The notes beneath the pieces are model-generated. The model saw nothing but the letters and a program-made list of their open reading frames with translations. It was not told the origin of the DNA and ran no database searches. 64,000 bases of DNA. Source: Flavobacterium commune (lineage in GTDB: Bacteria; Bacteroidota; Bacteroidia; Flavobacteriales; Flavobacteriaceae). Positions 27,140 through 36,568 of the stretch are shown here, piece by piece (position 1 is the stretch's first letter; the number at the start of each line of letters is the position of its first letter). Both the position numbers and the translations under genes were made by a program. The DNA lies in the NCBI RefSeq assembly GCF_001857965.1, contig NZ_CP017774.1, positions 992,001 through 1,056,000 of the forward strand, read 5' to 3'.

Positions 27140-28159
27140 TTACAAACGACTTAAAATCTTTTTATTGATGGCTTTTACTAAGGCTGGACCTTCATAAATA
27201 AAACCGGTGTACAATTGTACCAAACTGGCTCCCGCTTCTAATTTTTCGATAGCATCATCGGCAGAATGAATTCCTCCTACCCCTATAATCGGGAAAGCCT
27301 TATTGCTTTTTTGTGAAAGAAAACGAATCACCTCAGTAGAACGTTTCGTCAACGGTTTTCCTGATAATCCGCCCATTTCAGTTTTATTTGCCGATTGTAA
27401 ACCTTCACGCGAAATGGTAGTATTAGTAGCAATTACACCTGCAATTTTGGTTTCATTCACAATATCGATAATATCTAACAATTGCTCGTCAGTCAAATCA
27501 GGAGCAATTTTTAACAGAATTGGTTTTTGTTTTGGCTTAGCCAAATTTTTATTCTGCAAAGTTTGCAACAACTGCGTCAACGGCTCTTTATCCTGCAAAG
27601 CGCGTAAATTTGGCGTATTTGGCGAACTCACATTCACCACAAAATAATCCACATAATCGTATAGAGCATCAAAACAAATTTCGTAATCCGAAGTTGCTTC
27701 CTCGTTAGGAGTTACTTTATTTTTACCTATATTTCCTCCAATTAAAACTCCGGGATTCGATTTCAGTCTTTCAACAGCTTCCATCACACCACCATTATTA
27801 AATCCCATTCGATTAATAATTGCCGAATCCTCTCTAAGACGAAACAAACGTGTTTTAGGATTTCCTTCCTGCCCTTTTGGTGTTAAAGTCCCTATTTCGA
27901 TGAAACCAAAACCAAAATTAGACAACTCCTTGTACAATTTGGCATCCTTATCAAAACCGGCAGCTAAACCAACAGGATTTTTAAATTTCAACCCAAAAAC
28001 TTCCGTTTCTAATCTTTTGTCATTTACCAAATAAAGCGATCTGTAAAGAGCTGAAAAACCAGGTATTTTAGAAGTAACGCGAACTAACGAAAACGTAAAA
28101 TGATGTATTTTTTCAGGATCAAAACAAAAAAATAGCGGTCGGATAAACTGTTTATACAT
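27140..28159 (-). CDS. pyrD: Dihydroorotate dehydrogenase (quinone), class 2
   Basis: Membrane-associated FMN enzyme of pyrimidine synthesis that oxidises dihydroorotate to orotate with a quinone. The N-terminal extension ([23 protein letters not shown]) is the amphipathic helical region that distinguishes class 2 from class 1 enzymes. Motifs: [34 protein letters not shown], the active-site Ser region [37 protein letters not shown] and GVGGI. The length (339 aa) is normal. It stands alone between the repeat-containing gap and a long spacer on the other side. Confidence 0.95.
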   Translation of the reverse strand: MYKQFIRPLFFCFDPEKIHHFTFSLVRVTSKIPGFSALYRSLYLVNDKRLETEVFGLKFKNPVGLAAGFDKDAKLYKELSNFGFGFIEIGTLTPKGQEGNPKTRLFRLREDSAIINRMGFNNGGVMEAVERLKSNPGVLIGGNIGKNKVTPNEEATSDYEICFDALYDYVDYFVVNVSSPNTPNLRALQDKEPLTQLLQTLQNKNLAKPKQKPILLKIAPDLTDEQLLDIIDIVNETKIAGVIATNTTISREGLQSANKTEMGGLSGKPLTKRSTEVIRFLSQKSNKAFPIIGVGGIHSADDAIEKLEAGASLVQLYTGFIYEGPALVKAINKKILSRL

Positions 28160-28447
28160 AGGATTTTAATTTGTCTGCAAAAATAGAATTATCTAATGGA
28201 TAAAAAAATTATAACACAAGAATTGAGTTCACATACTGAAAGAACCTACAAATGAGCTAAACATTAGTTAAACAAAGCACAAAAACAAATCAGAAACAAC
28301 TAAAAAACAGCTATTTACTCCAGAAAACAATTCATTAACTTATATAAAATCCAAAAAACATGGCTTTTCGAAAAGATTTTTCTTATATTGTATTAGAGAA
28401 ATTAATAATTATGACTCATTTTTATTATTAACTTAAAACACATTATC

Positions 28448-28999
28448 ATGAAACTACAATTTATTTTTACCGCTGTATTACTTGCTAGTTTTCAAGTTTT
28501 CTTAGCACAGGAAATCACAAACGACACTATAAAATCCGTAAAAAAAACGACTATAACTACAGTCACCACCGTTAAAGACACCATTATAAAAGTAGTTCCC
28601 GAAGCAGCTGCAACTATCCCGGACAAAGAGGCATTAAAAAAAGAAGAAAAAATGCTTCAGGCCAAAATGAAGGAAGAAAAAAAGGCATTAAAAGAGGCTA
28701 AAAAATTAGAACAAGAGCAAAAAGATTTTGAAAAAGAACAAAAAGCTTTTGAAAAACAGCAAAACAAAATTTTGTCAGGCGAAAAATCAGTCAATAAGTT
28801 AAAAACTAAAATTGCTAATGAAGAAAAAAGTTTGACCCGAAACAAAGAAAAATTAGATAGTAAAAAATCAAAAGGCAAACTAAGTTCTACTGATATAGAA
28901 AAAGAAAATATCAAAATCAGCAAACAACAAATTAAGATAAACAAACTCAACGCAGATCTTGTCAAAGAAGAAGAAAAATTAAGCAAATTGAGAAATTAA
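28448..28999 (+). CDS. Secreted coiled-coil protein of unknown function
   Basis: A 183-aa protein with a cleavable signal peptide (FIFTAVLLASFQVFLAQ), a Thr/Val-rich linker (residues about 30-60), then an almost continuous charged coiled coil rich in Lys and Glu from residue 65 to the end. No catalytic motif or membrane helix follows the signal. A role as a periplasmic spacer, a peptidoglycan-contacting protein or a helper of an envelope complex is possible but not shown. The gene is a single unit with its own strong terminator; 288 bp of noncoding sequence precede it, in which I find no clear element. Confidence 0.7.
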   Translation: MKLQFIFTAVLLASFQVFLAQEITNDTIKSVKKTTITTVTTVKDTIIKVVPEAAATIPDKEALKKEEKMLQAKMKEEKKALKEAKKLEQEQKDFEKEQKAFEKQQNKILSGEKSVNKLKTKIANEEKSLTRNKEKLDSKKSKGKLSSTDIEKENIKISKQQIKINKLNADLVKEEEKLSKLRN

Positions 29000-29013
29000 A
29001 TAATCCTAAAATT

Positions 29014-29052
29014 AACTGCAAATTCAGCAATTGTTGAATTTGCAGTTTTTTT
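29014..29052 (+). terminator. Terminator of the coiled-coil gene
   Basis: Perfect 13-bp stem AACTGCAAATTCA (29014-29026) with TGAATTTGCAGTT (29034-29046), 7-nt loop, followed by a run of T on the plus strand. Confidence 0.88.
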
Positions 29053-29090
29053 TATAAACATTCTTTACTTTTAAATAAAAAACACCGCAT

Positions 29091-29498
29091 ATGAATATCA
29101 ATAAAAACTGGCATCAGCAACATTATGATAGCCTGGAATTCGGGAGCCGTATTGCCGATTCAGTAGCCAAAGGAATGGGTTCTTGGCGATTTATAATCAT
29201 TCAAACAGTATTTGTAATCATTTGGATGGGATTGAATCTTATTGCTTATTTTAAGCATTGGGATGCCTATCCTTTTATCTTGCTCAACCTTTTATTTTCT
29301 ACTCAGGCGGCTTATGCTGCACCTATAATCATGATGTCACAAAACCGTCAAAACGAAAGGGATCGCATCCAGGCTCAGGAAGATTATGACACCAATAAAG
29401 AAGCAAAACTTGAAATCGAAGCTTTGGCAACAAAACTCAACTCTATTGATGTAGAAAAATTAGATAAAATAATCCAAATGCTGGAAAATATGAAATAA
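29091..29498 (+). CDS. DUF1003 membrane protein
   Basis: A 135-aa inner-membrane protein of the DUF1003 family. Two closely spaced hydrophobic segments (FIIIQTVFVIIWMGLNLIAYF and AYPFILLNLLFSTQAAYAAP) flank a short loop WD, and APIIMMSQNRQNERDR follows, the motif by which I recognise the family. The soluble C-terminal tail is acidic and helical (EDYDTNKEAKLEIEAL). Function is unknown for the family. It precedes pepT by 60 bp; a -7 box between them suggests separate transcription. Confidence 0.82.
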   Translation: MNINKNWHQQHYDSLEFGSRIADSVAKGMGSWRFIIIQTVFVIIWMGLNLIAYFKHWDAYPFILLNLLFSTQAAYAAPIIMMSQNRQNERDRIQAQEDYDTNKEAKLEIEALATKLNSIDVEKLDKIIQMLENMK

Positions 29499-29528
29499 AG
29501 TTGGATTTACTATGCTGCAAATTAATCT

Positions 29529-29536
29529 TATCTTTG
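29529..29536 (+). promoter_or_regulatory. -7 box of pepT
   Basis: TATCTTTG matches TAnnTTTG and ends 22 bp before the pepT ATG. A TTG is present at 29501-29503, but the 25-bp spacing is longer than usual. Confidence 0.45.
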
Positions 29537-29558
29537 GACTCCAATAAAAAATTATTTT

Positions 29559-30839
29559 ATGCAAAATATTATTGATCGTTTTATCAGTTACGTAACTATT
29601 GATACCGAATCCAATCCTGATTCAAAAACAACTCCAAGCACAGAAAAACAATGGGTTTTAGCCAATAAATTAGTCGAAGAACTAAAAGCTATTGGAATGC
29701 AAGACGTTACTATAAACAACAAAGCATACATCATGGCAACTTTGCCAAGTAATGTTGAGCACGAAGTACCTACAATAGGATTTGTATCACATTTTGACAC
29801 CTCGCCTGATTTTTGCGGAGCTAATGTAAAACCACAAATTGTAACTGATTATGATGGAAAAGACATTGTTTTGAATGCGAAACAAAACATTATTTTATCA
29901 CCAGATTATTTCAAAGATTTATTGCAATACAAAGGTCAAACCTTAATTACCACTGACGGAACAACTCTATTAGGTGCAGATGACAAAGCCGGAATTACCG
30001 AAATTGTTACCGCCATGGAATTCCTTATTAAAAACCCGGAAATCAAACACGGAAAAATAAGAATTGGATTCACCCCTGATGAAGAAATTGGTCGTGGGGC
30101 ACACTTTTTTGACGTGGAAAAATTTGGAGCACAATGGGCTTACACCATGGACGGAAGTCAGATAGGCGAATTAGAATATGAAAATTTTAATGCGGCTTCC
30201 GCCAAAATAACTTTCAAAGGAAAAAGCGTCCATCCGGGCTATGCCAAAGGAAAAATGATTAACTCCATGTTAATTGCAAATGCCTTTATTAATGAATTAC
30301 CTTCAGAAGAAGTTCCTGAAAAGACGAAAGGTTATCAGGGTTTTTATCATGTACATCACCTCAACGGAAACATCGAAGAAACGATTGTTGAATTGATTAT
30401 CAGAGACCACAACCTGAAAAAATTTGAAAAGAGAAAAGAAAAAATCCAAAAAATAGCGCGCAAAATCAACAGGAAATTTGCTAAGCAATTTGGAGAAGAT
30501 ATTGTTATTGCCGAGATTAAAGATCAATATTACAATATGAAAGAAAAAGTACTTCCTGTAAAACATATTGTGGATATTGCCGAAAAAGCAATGAGAGAAC
30601 TAAATATCAAACCCATCATCAAACCCATTCGTGGCGGAACTGACGGTTCGCAATTATCGTACATGGGATTACCTTGTCCTAACATTTTTGCCGGCGGACA
30701 TAATTTTCATGGAAAATACGAATATGTTCCTGTAGAAAGTATGCAAAAAGCCGTAGAAGTAATTGTAAAAATTGCCGAATTGACTGCCTTACCTGATTTT
30801 GGCTTAGAGCAAACAAAAAAGACCAAAAAGAAGAAATAG
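29559..30839 (+). CDS. pepT: Peptidase T
   Basis: Cytoplasmic zinc aminotripeptidase (family M20B). Metal and catalytic residues appear as His/Asp in [11 protein letters not shown], Asp in [10 protein letters not shown], Glu pair in TPDEEIGRG, Asp in [10 protein letters not shown], and His in [10 protein letters not shown]. The dimerisation lid domain lies between residues about 210 and 320 ([14 protein letters not shown]). The length of 426 aa is slightly above the enteric protein because of a Lys-rich C-terminal tail. With the POT transporter and DPP-IV-like peptidase elsewhere in the window it fits a peptide-using lifestyle. Confidence 0.94.
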   Translation: MQNIIDRFISYVTIDTESNPDSKTTPSTEKQWVLANKLVEELKAIGMQDVTINNKAYIMATLPSNVEHEVPTIGFVSHFDTSPDFCGANVKPQIVTDYDGKDIVLNAKQNIILSPDYFKDLLQYKGQTLITTDGTTLLGADDKAGITEIVTAMEFLIKNPEIKHGKIRIGFTPDEEIGRGAHFFDVEKFGAQWAYTMDGSQIGELEYENFNAASAKITFKGKSVHPGYAKGKMINSMLIANAFINELPSEEVPEKTKGYQGFYHVHHLNGNIEETIVELIIRDHNLKKFEKRKEKIQKIARKINRKFAKQFGEDIVIAEIKDQYYNMKEKVLPVKHIVDIAEKAMRELNIKPIIKPIRGGTDGSQLSYMGLPCPNIFAGGHNFHGKYEYVPVESMQKAVEVIVKIAELTALPDFGLEQTKKTKKKK

Positions 30840-30960
30840 TTAGCTAATAACGCCATTTCGAACTAAATTTTTTTACCAAAAAAGCAATCTAAATCACGCT
30901 TCAATTGTCTAGGTGTTGTCATAAAAAACACTGCAATTTACAACCGAAAAGACACAAAAA

Positions 30961-30991
30961 AAACCGATGTAAGTTTGAATTACATCGGTTT
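30961..30991. terminator. Bidirectional terminator between pepT and the PpiD-like gene
   Basis: Perfect 12-bp stem AAACCGATGTAA (30961-30972) and TTACATCGGTTT (30980-30991), with A-rich and T-rich flanks so that both convergent genes are served. Confidence 0.88.
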
Positions 30992-31029
30992 TTTTTATGT
31001 GAAATTAAAATTAATCTAACCAGATCAAA

Positions 31030-33129
31030 CTAGTAATTAAACAGTTTTCTGTTGTCTTTAATATCAGCAATATCTTTAAGAGCAGGCAACACTCTGTTTA
31101 CATCTCCTGCTGATTGCGCTTTTACTTTTGCAACATAAGGAGAAACATCTTTTACTGCCGGAGCTTTGATAATACTTGTAGTTTTCACTACATAAACTCC
31201 TGTGTTACCTTCAATAGGAGCTGATATTTTGTTAGCTGCTAAAGCAAATGCGTTTCCTACTACTCTTGGCTCCTGACCAACACCACCGTTCAATACTGGG
31301 TTATCCAAGGTTACATTAACCGCTTGCTCTACTTTGCTACCTGTAGCCTTAGCAATAGCTTCAAGTGAACTTCCATTCATTTTAGCTTTTAACAATTCGG
31401 CTTTTTTAGCATTCTTTAATTTAGTTTCAACAAATGGTCTTACCTGATCAATTGGTGCAAATCCGGAATCATCAATATTTTTAACTGTTGCAATTACGTT
31501 ACCTAAATTAGCAACTTCAAAACGTTTTACTGAACCCACTTTAGTACCGTCTTCAAAAGCCCATCTAATAATATTTCTTTGGTTTCCTAAAGAACCAAAA
31601 GTCTCATCCATTGCTTTTACAGAAACCGCAGGAGCTACCTTAAGTTTCATATCTTTTGCTAATTTATTAAAATCTTTATCAGCTGCATCCATTTCGAATT
31701 GAGTAGCTTTTGCAAAGATTTCATCTGAAGTAGCCTCAGAAGCTTCTAATTTTTGAGCTACAGTAGCCAAACGAATTCCGTCTTGCTTATCAGTAACTTT
31801 TATAATGTGGAATCCGAAATTAGTTTCTACTAAACCGATTTTACCAATACTACTACTGAATACAAAATCATTAAAAGGTTTCACCATTTGGTTAGGCCCA
31901 AAATACCCCAAATCACCACCTTGTTGTGCAGATGAATCATCAGAATACTGGAAAGCTAACATCATAAAACTTTCCGGATTAGCATTAACCTGAGCTAAAA
32001 CCTCTTCAGCCTTAGCTTTTGCCTCTTCTTTAGTTCTCTTTTCTCTTTGATTAGGAACCTGCGCTCCTTCGTAACTAATTAAGATATGACTTGCCTTAGC
32101 ATTAACACCTAATTTTTTACCCAAAGATTTTGAAATACAATAATAATCTCCATAAACATAAGGTCCGTAAACTTCGCCCGGAGCTAAATTAAATAATCTG
32201 TCAGCATCTACAGCCGGCAAATCTTTTTTAGCAACATAAGTCGAATCATAAGGGATATCCGAATTTGAGTTTACATATTCAATAACATTTGCAGCTGTTC
32301 TAAATCCGGCTAAAGTATCATTCTTAGCAGTAGCCTGATTGTAAACCACACTTCCTGTCAATAAAGCGTTAACTCTGGCTTTTACCTCAGCCACGTCTGC
32401 TGCAGATGGTTTGTCTTCTATCAAAACATATTCTACTGAACGGGATTCTTCTGCTTTGTATCTTTTTTCGTTTTTCTTCATGTATTCTAAAATCTCAGCA
32501 TCAGTTACTTTTACTTCACTGTCTTTGATTGACGAAAATAAAGCTCCAACATAAGAGAAATTAGCCTTATCAGCTTCCATTCTATATTTCAATTTTCCTT
32601 CAGCCTTAGTTGTATAAGAAGCAGATTGTACCAAAGTGCTGTAAATTTGGTATTTTGCATTAAGTACAGCATCTTTTTCTCTTTGTTTCAAATATTCTGC
32701 CTGTGCAGGATTTGCTTTAAAGTAATCCTTAAATTTAGCCAAATCAAACATACCCGCAGCATTCTGGAACATTGGATTTTGACCGATATTCTGGTCAGCT
32801 TTTAAAATTTCGATGATGTGTTTTTCACCCACTCTCAATCCTAATTTATCAAATTCAGAAGTTAGCAAAGCCACAGAAACTTCTTGTTCCCAAACTCTGT
32901 TAGCTGCAGCTGTAGGAGTGATTCCTTGACCACTTTTTTCAACCTCACTAACTTTAAGTCTAAAATCCTCAAATGAAATATCTTTTCCATTGATGCTTCC
33001 TACATCTTTTGAAGTACTGCTAAATGTACCACTCTGAAACAAATCACCTATTAGAAATGCAAATAAAGCCAGTGCAATTACTGCAATCATTAAAGCGGAT
33101 CGTTGTCTAATTTTTGATAAAACTGCCAT
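31030..33129 (-). CDS. PpiD/SurA-like peptidyl-prolyl isomerase
   Basis: Membrane-anchored periplasmic chaperone and prolyl isomerase that assists outer-membrane protein folding. A single N-terminal anchor (ALMIAVIALALFAFLIGDLF) is followed by a SurA_N-type chaperone domain (GSINGKDISFEDFRLKV), a long helical region, one parvulin domain at about residues 335-445 (KASHILISYEG, GGDLGYFGPNQMVKPF, ETNFGFHIIKV), and a second, degenerate C-terminal chaperone region. The length of 699 aa from this ATG is typical of the Bacteroidota homologues. The frame extends to 33171, but the ATG at 33129 starts directly before the anchor and lies 31 bp after a probable promoter. It is the last gene of the minus-strand coaX-to-ppiD run. 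Confidence 0.9.
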   Translation of the reverse strand: MAVLSKIRQRSALMIAVIALALFAFLIGDLFQSGTFSSTSKDVGSINGKDISFEDFRLKVSEVEKSGQGITPTAAANRVWEQEVSVALLTSEFDKLGLRVGEKHIIEILKADQNIGQNPMFQNAAGMFDLAKFKDYFKANPAQAEYLKQREKDAVLNAKYQIYSTLVQSASYTTKAEGKLKYRMEADKANFSYVGALFSSIKDSEVKVTDAEILEYMKKNEKRYKAEESRSVEYVLIEDKPSAADVAEVKARVNALLTGSVVYNQATAKNDTLAGFRTAANVIEYVNSNSDIPYDSTYVAKKDLPAVDADRLFNLAPGEVYGPYVYGDYYCISKSLGKKLGVNAKASHILISYEGAQVPNQREKRTKEEAKAKAEEVLAQVNANPESFMMLAFQYSDDSSAQQGGDLGYFGPNQMVKPFNDFVFSSSIGKIGLVETNFGFHIIKVTDKQDGIRLATVAQKLEASEATSDEIFAKATQFEMDAADKDFNKLAKDMKLKVAPAVSVKAMDETFGSLGNQRNIIRWAFEDGTKVGSVKRFEVANLGNVIATVKNIDDSGFAPIDQVRPFVETKLKNAKKAELLKAKMNGSSLEAIAKATGSKVEQAVNVTLDNPVLNGGVGQEPRVVGNAFALAANKISAPIEGNTGVYVVKTTSIIKAPAVKDVSPYVAKVKAQSAGDVNRVLPALKDIADIKDNRKLFNY

Positions 33130-33160
33130 TTTTATTGTTGTTAATTTTATATTCAGTTTG

Positions 33161-33189
33161 CGAAAATACAATTATCTCGCTAATAACAA
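33161..33189 (-). promoter_or_regulatory. Probable promoter of the PpiD-like gene
   Basis: On the minus strand TTG (33187-33189) and TATTTTCG (33161-33168) are separated by 18 bp. The -7 box deviates from TAnnTTTG by one base. It lies 31 bp before the ATG at 33129. Confidence 0.4.
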
Positions 33190-33236
33190 TACAAGTAACG
33201 TTTTATTTTAAAAGATTTTTCACTTTTCTAAAAAAA

Positions 33237-34496
33237 TTACTCTTTTACCGTCATTTTTACTAATTCAATTTTTTTATTTGTTGCCTCTTCAATCACAAAA
33301 TGATAGTTCTCAATGGCAATAACATCGCCTTTTTGAGGAATTTCTTTTGTAAAATCGACAATAAATCCCCCCAAAGTTCCGTAGGAATCACTCTCAGGAA
33401 TCTGAAATTTATAGGTCTGATTTAAATATTCTACATCAAATCGGGTCGAAAAAAGATAAACGCCTTCTTCTAATTCTTTTTCGATTAATTCTTCGTCTAA
33501 ATCATGTTCGTCTTCAATTTCGCCAAAAAGCTCTTCAACAATATCTTCCACCGTAATAATACCTGAAGTCCCTCCGTATTCGTCCAAAACCACGGCCACA
33601 CTTTTTCGCTTTTTAGTAAGCAAATCCATGACATCTTTAATATAAATGGTTTCAGGAACATATTCGACAGCAATAACCACTGATTTGATATGTTTGGGTT
33701 TTTTAAACAAATCAAACGAATGCACATAACCTACAATTTCGTCTAATGAATTCTCATAAACCACAATTTTAGAATAACCGGTTTGCACAAATAAATCTTT
33801 GAGTTCAGCCACCGAATCATACAAATCTACAGCCACAATTTCGGTTCTTGGCGTCATAATATCACGCGCTTTTACTCCCGAAAATTCCAGTGCATTTTGA
33901 AAAATCTGAATCTCCGAATCCACTTCTTCGTCATCTTCCACCGTACTCATTTGCTCAGTGATATAATTCCCTAATTCTACTTTCGAAAAATACAATTGAA
34001 CCTGATCTCCTTCGGTTCGAAAGAATTTCTTCAAAATAAAATCGGAAACCCAAATTAAAAATGTCGAAATAAAATAGAAAAGCAAATAGAAACCATAAGC
34101 CGGAACGGCAAAAAACTTGATTAAACTATTGGAATAAATTTGAAAAAAAACCTTTGGCAAAAACTCGGCTGTAATCAAAACAATCACCGTAGAAATCACT
34201 ATTTGAATAAACAAACTCAGAAAATCTGAAAAATGATAACTAAAAGAAGTTACCCATTTCATAATGAGATCTCCCATAAAAAAACCATAAACTACTAATG
34301 CTATATTGTTCCCAATAAGCATTGCAGCTATAAACTTAGATGGTTTTTCAGTAAGTTTAGTGAGGATTTTGGAGATAAAACCGTCTTGTTTTTTCTCAAG
34401 TTCAAGATAAATTTTATTGGAAGAGATGAACGCAATTTCCATCCCTGAAAAAAATGCAGATAGTATTAGACATAGAATTATAATACTAATTTCCAT
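33237..34496 (-). CDS. CNNM/CBS/CorC-domain transporter-like protein
   Basis: Inner-membrane protein of the hemolysin-C/CorC group. Order: a CNNM (DUF21) domain with four hydrophobic segments (residues about 1-180, starting LCLILSAFFSGMEIAF), two CBS domains (about 205-325, with ARDIMTPRTEIVAVD and VAVVLDEYGGTSGIITVEDIVEELFGEIEDEHD), and a C-terminal CorC_HlyC domain (about 335-415, DSYGTLGGFIVDF). Homologues have been linked to magnesium or divalent cation export; GldE of gliding motility has the same architecture, but its partners are not here. A small membrane-protein gene ends 4 bp from its start codon, and lptC precedes that gene on the same strand. Confidence 0.88.
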   Translation of the reverse strand: MEISIIILCLILSAFFSGMEIAFISSNKIYLELEKKQDGFISKILTKLTEKPSKFIAAMLIGNNIALVVYGFFMGDLIMKWVTSFSYHFSDFLSLFIQIVISTVIVLITAEFLPKVFFQIYSNSLIKFFAVPAYGFYLLFYFISTFLIWVSDFILKKFFRTEGDQVQLYFSKVELGNYITEQMSTVEDDEEVDSEIQIFQNALEFSGVKARDIMTPRTEIVAVDLYDSVAELKDLFVQTGYSKIVVYENSLDEIVGYVHSFDLFKKPKHIKSVVIAVEYVPETIYIKDVMDLLTKKRKSVAVVLDEYGGTSGIITVEDIVEELFGEIEDEHDLDEELIEKELEEGVYLFSTRFDVEYLNQTYKFQIPESDSYGTLGGFIVDFTKEIPQKGDVIAIENYHFVIEEATNKKIELVKMTVKE

Positions 34497-34499
34497 AAA

Positions 34500-34694
34500 C
34501 TATGATTTACCGTTACGGTCTTGCATTTTTTTTGCAAATCTTCTTCTAAAGAAAAACATAAAAATCCCTAAGCCCGCCATTAAAAGACTCAACACAGGCG
34601 TTGCATCGGCTACATTCCATTTTTCGATAGCATCATAAATAAAGAAAGCTGCCAGGATAAGATAAACATAAGGAGTATATTTTAAAAAACTCAT
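34500..34694 (-). CDS. Small membrane protein
   Basis: A 64-aa protein with two hydrophobic segments (YVYLILAAFFIYDAI and PVLSLLMAGLGIFMFFF) and a strongly basic C-terminus (RRRFAKKMQDRNGKS) that should stay in the cytoplasm. It lies 18 bp downstream of lptC and 3 bp upstream of the CNNM/CBS gene, tight spacing that supports its reality. No functional family recognised. Confidence 0.72.
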   Translation of the reverse strand: MSFLKYTPYVYLILAAFFIYDAIEKWNVADATPVLSLLMAGLGIFMFFFRRRFAKKMQDRNGKS

Positions 34695-34712
34695 AGTATA
34701 AAAATTTAATGA

Positions 34713-35267
34713 TTATTCGGCTGTTAAAACTTCGCCTGTTATTCTTTGTGAATTAATTACTTTAAAATCTTTGCTAAAATCAATTCCCTGACCGTTTGAA
34801 GCGCCTTTTAAATCAGTAAATTTAAACTTTTTCTCGGTAAAAAACCATTCGTTTTTTTGATCATAATACAATTGTTCGGTCTCTAACATTTGTCCGTCCT
34901 GGGAAACAATTTTTACTTTTCCCTGCAAATCAATAATATTGGTTTGCTTGTATGAAACTGCATAATTAGATGTTACCCGGGTTTTTTTTGCTTTTTTATC
35001 ATACAAAGTAACATCAACTCCTTTAGGAAATTCGGTAAAAGGAAAATCCACAGTAGCATAATCCAGCATTTTTGAACTAAGCAAAACTGCTTTTATCAAA
35101 CCCGAATCGGTGTATTTTAGATGAACATTGTCGGCGTCACCTGAGGGAGTAAATTCGGTAAAATTAATTTTTTGTACTTTTTTAAAATTACTTTCGCACC
35201 CAAAAAACAGAGTCACAGCTAAGGCCGTGACTACCATAAACATTTTATTTTTTTTAAATAAAAACAT
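34713..35267 (-). CDS. lptC: LPS export protein LptC
   Basis: Bitopic or lipid-anchored periplasmic component of the lipopolysaccharide transport bridge, receiving LPS from the LptBFG ATPase and passing it to LptA. The N-terminus has a hydrophobic segment with a lipobox (ALAVTLFFGC). The OstA-like jelly-roll body is seen in LLSSKMLDYATVDFPFTEFPKGVDVTLYD (shown in parts), TSNYAVSYKQTNIIDLQGKV and a C-terminal GQGIDFSKDFKVINSQRITGEV pattern typical of the Bacteroidota LptC family. 184 aa is a usual length. In-frame ATGs occur at 35279, 35267 and 35243; 35267 leaves a short positively charged start before the hydrophobic core. It lies between an outer-membrane protein gene and small membrane protein genes. 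Confidence 0.87.
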   Translation of the reverse strand: MFLFKKNKMFMVVTALAVTLFFGCESNFKKVQKINFTEFTPSGDADNVHLKYTDSGLIKAVLLSSKMLDYATVDFPFTEFPKGVDVTLYDKKAKKTRVTSNYAVSYKQTNIIDLQGKVKIVSQDGQMLETEQLYYDQKNEWFFTEKKFKFTDLKGASNGQGIDFSKDFKVINSQRITGEVLTAE

Positions 35268-35317
35268 AGTTTTAAACAAGCAAAGTGAAACTAAGCAAAA
35301 TTTCCTTAAAGCAATTA

Positions 35318-36568
35318 TTAATCAAACTTTCTCTTTACAAACCATCTGTCATTGAACGAAAGTCCAACACTAAGTTTAACATAGTTTTCCTGAATTAAAG
35401 ATGCAGAAGTAGTGCCTCTTTTCCCAAATTCAAAACCTAAGTTTATATTAGAAAAACTTCCTGTAATAGGCAAACCTACACCTAAACTAAGACCCTGATC
35501 TTTGATTGATTGCGAATTAACAACCAAACCTGTCTCTTCATATCTAATCCCTGCTCGGTAAACAATTCTTTTAGCATAGTTTGAAAAAGAACTATAGTTA
35601 GGAATAAAATAACCTCCTAAACTATACTTCATTGCTTTTTCGTAAGACACATTAGGCAAATTATTATAAGTATTTGCTAAATCTCCCTGACTTGCCGAAA
35701 TAATTTGCGCCCCAATTAACCATTTTTTAGATTCTCCTATTCCAAGACCAATTCTTAATTCACTTGGCAAAGTCAGGTTTTCTGAATCTTTTTCCTCATC
35801 CAATGCTTCTACTGAAGTCACATCAAAATCAGATGTCAGACTCACAACATCTCTGTTTCGGGTATTATCAGAAGCCAATTTGCTTTCTAATCTATAACTC
35901 AAACTGCTGTACAAACTCAGTTTCTTAGTCAATTTTGCCTGATACAAAGCTCCAAAATTGAAGTTTACACCTGATAAATCAGCTCTGTTCAATTCCCTGC
36001 TTCCTAAAACAACTCCATTAATATATTGCAAATTAGTTGTTTCAATTCGTCCAAAATTATAATCCACATTAGCACCTATACTAAAATTAGGAAGTATTTT
36101 ATAAGAAGCAGCAAAAAAAGCTTTATTTACTCCACCCGTTCCAAAATCACGAGTATTTTGTCCATCTGCCACATCAGAAGTATTCGTAATTTTAAAACCC
36201 ACAGAAGAATAAGGTATCAAACCAAATCCCACACCTAATTTCCCCATAGGCAACCCTACTGCCAAATAATCAAAAGTAGTTCTCTTAGCCCGTTCAGAAG
36301 CAGTAGTATTTTTCAACGTTGTTTGGTTATAAGTTCCACCCACCGTAAAAGTGGTCAATTTTAGATTAGAATAACTCGCCGGATTATCTAAATTGATGTG
36401 AATACTATCCTGTTCCACCTGCACTCCAGCCATCGAACGACTTTCAATAGTTCCTTTAAATCGTACATCTCCAATTCCGTAAAAAGAATAAGGTGAAGAA
36501 GTCCCCTCCTGAGCAAAAGACAGCAGTGATAAAAGCAAGCAAAAGCTTGTTATAATTTTTCTAATCAT
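35318..36568 (-). CDS. Outer-membrane beta-barrel protein
   Basis: A 416-aa exported protein with a signal peptide (ITSFCLLLSLLSFAQEG) and an opening SPYSFYGIGD found in many Bacteroidota outer-membrane proteins. The body is a succession of amphipathic strands (LAVGLPMGKLGVGFGLIPYSSVGF, SFSNINLGFEFGKRG), consistent with a FadL-like or related barrel. The final strand ends in aromatic and basic residues rather than a canonical terminal Phe. It overlaps coaX by 8 bp and precedes lptC, a context suggesting involvement in envelope assembly, but ligand and function are unknown. Confidence 0.78.
   Translation of the reverse strand: MIRKIITSFCLLLSLLSFAQEGTSSPYSFYGIGDVRFKGTIESRSMAGVQVEQDSIHINLDNPASYSNLKLTTFTVGGTYNQTTLKNTTASERAKRTTFDYLAVGLPMGKLGVGFGLIPYSSVGFKITNTSDVADGQNTRDFGTGGVNKAFFAASYKILPNFSIGANVDYNFGRIETTNLQYINGVVLGSRELNRADLSGVNFNFGALYQAKLTKKLSLYSSLSYRLESKLASDNTRNRDVVSLTSDFDVTSVEALDEEKDSENLTLPSELRIGLGIGESKKWLIGAQIISASQGDLANTYNNLPNVSYEKAMKYSLGGYFIPNYSSFSNYAKRIVYRAGIRYEETGLVVNSQSIKDQGLSLGVGLPITGSFSNINLGFEFGKRGTTSASLIQENYVKLSVGLSFNDRWFVKRKFD

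Noticed and set aside
33237..34496. Naming the CNNM/CBS protein GldE
   Set aside because: The architecture fits, but the ssb and gldD neighbours typical of gldE are absent, and related CorC-type proteins fit equally well.
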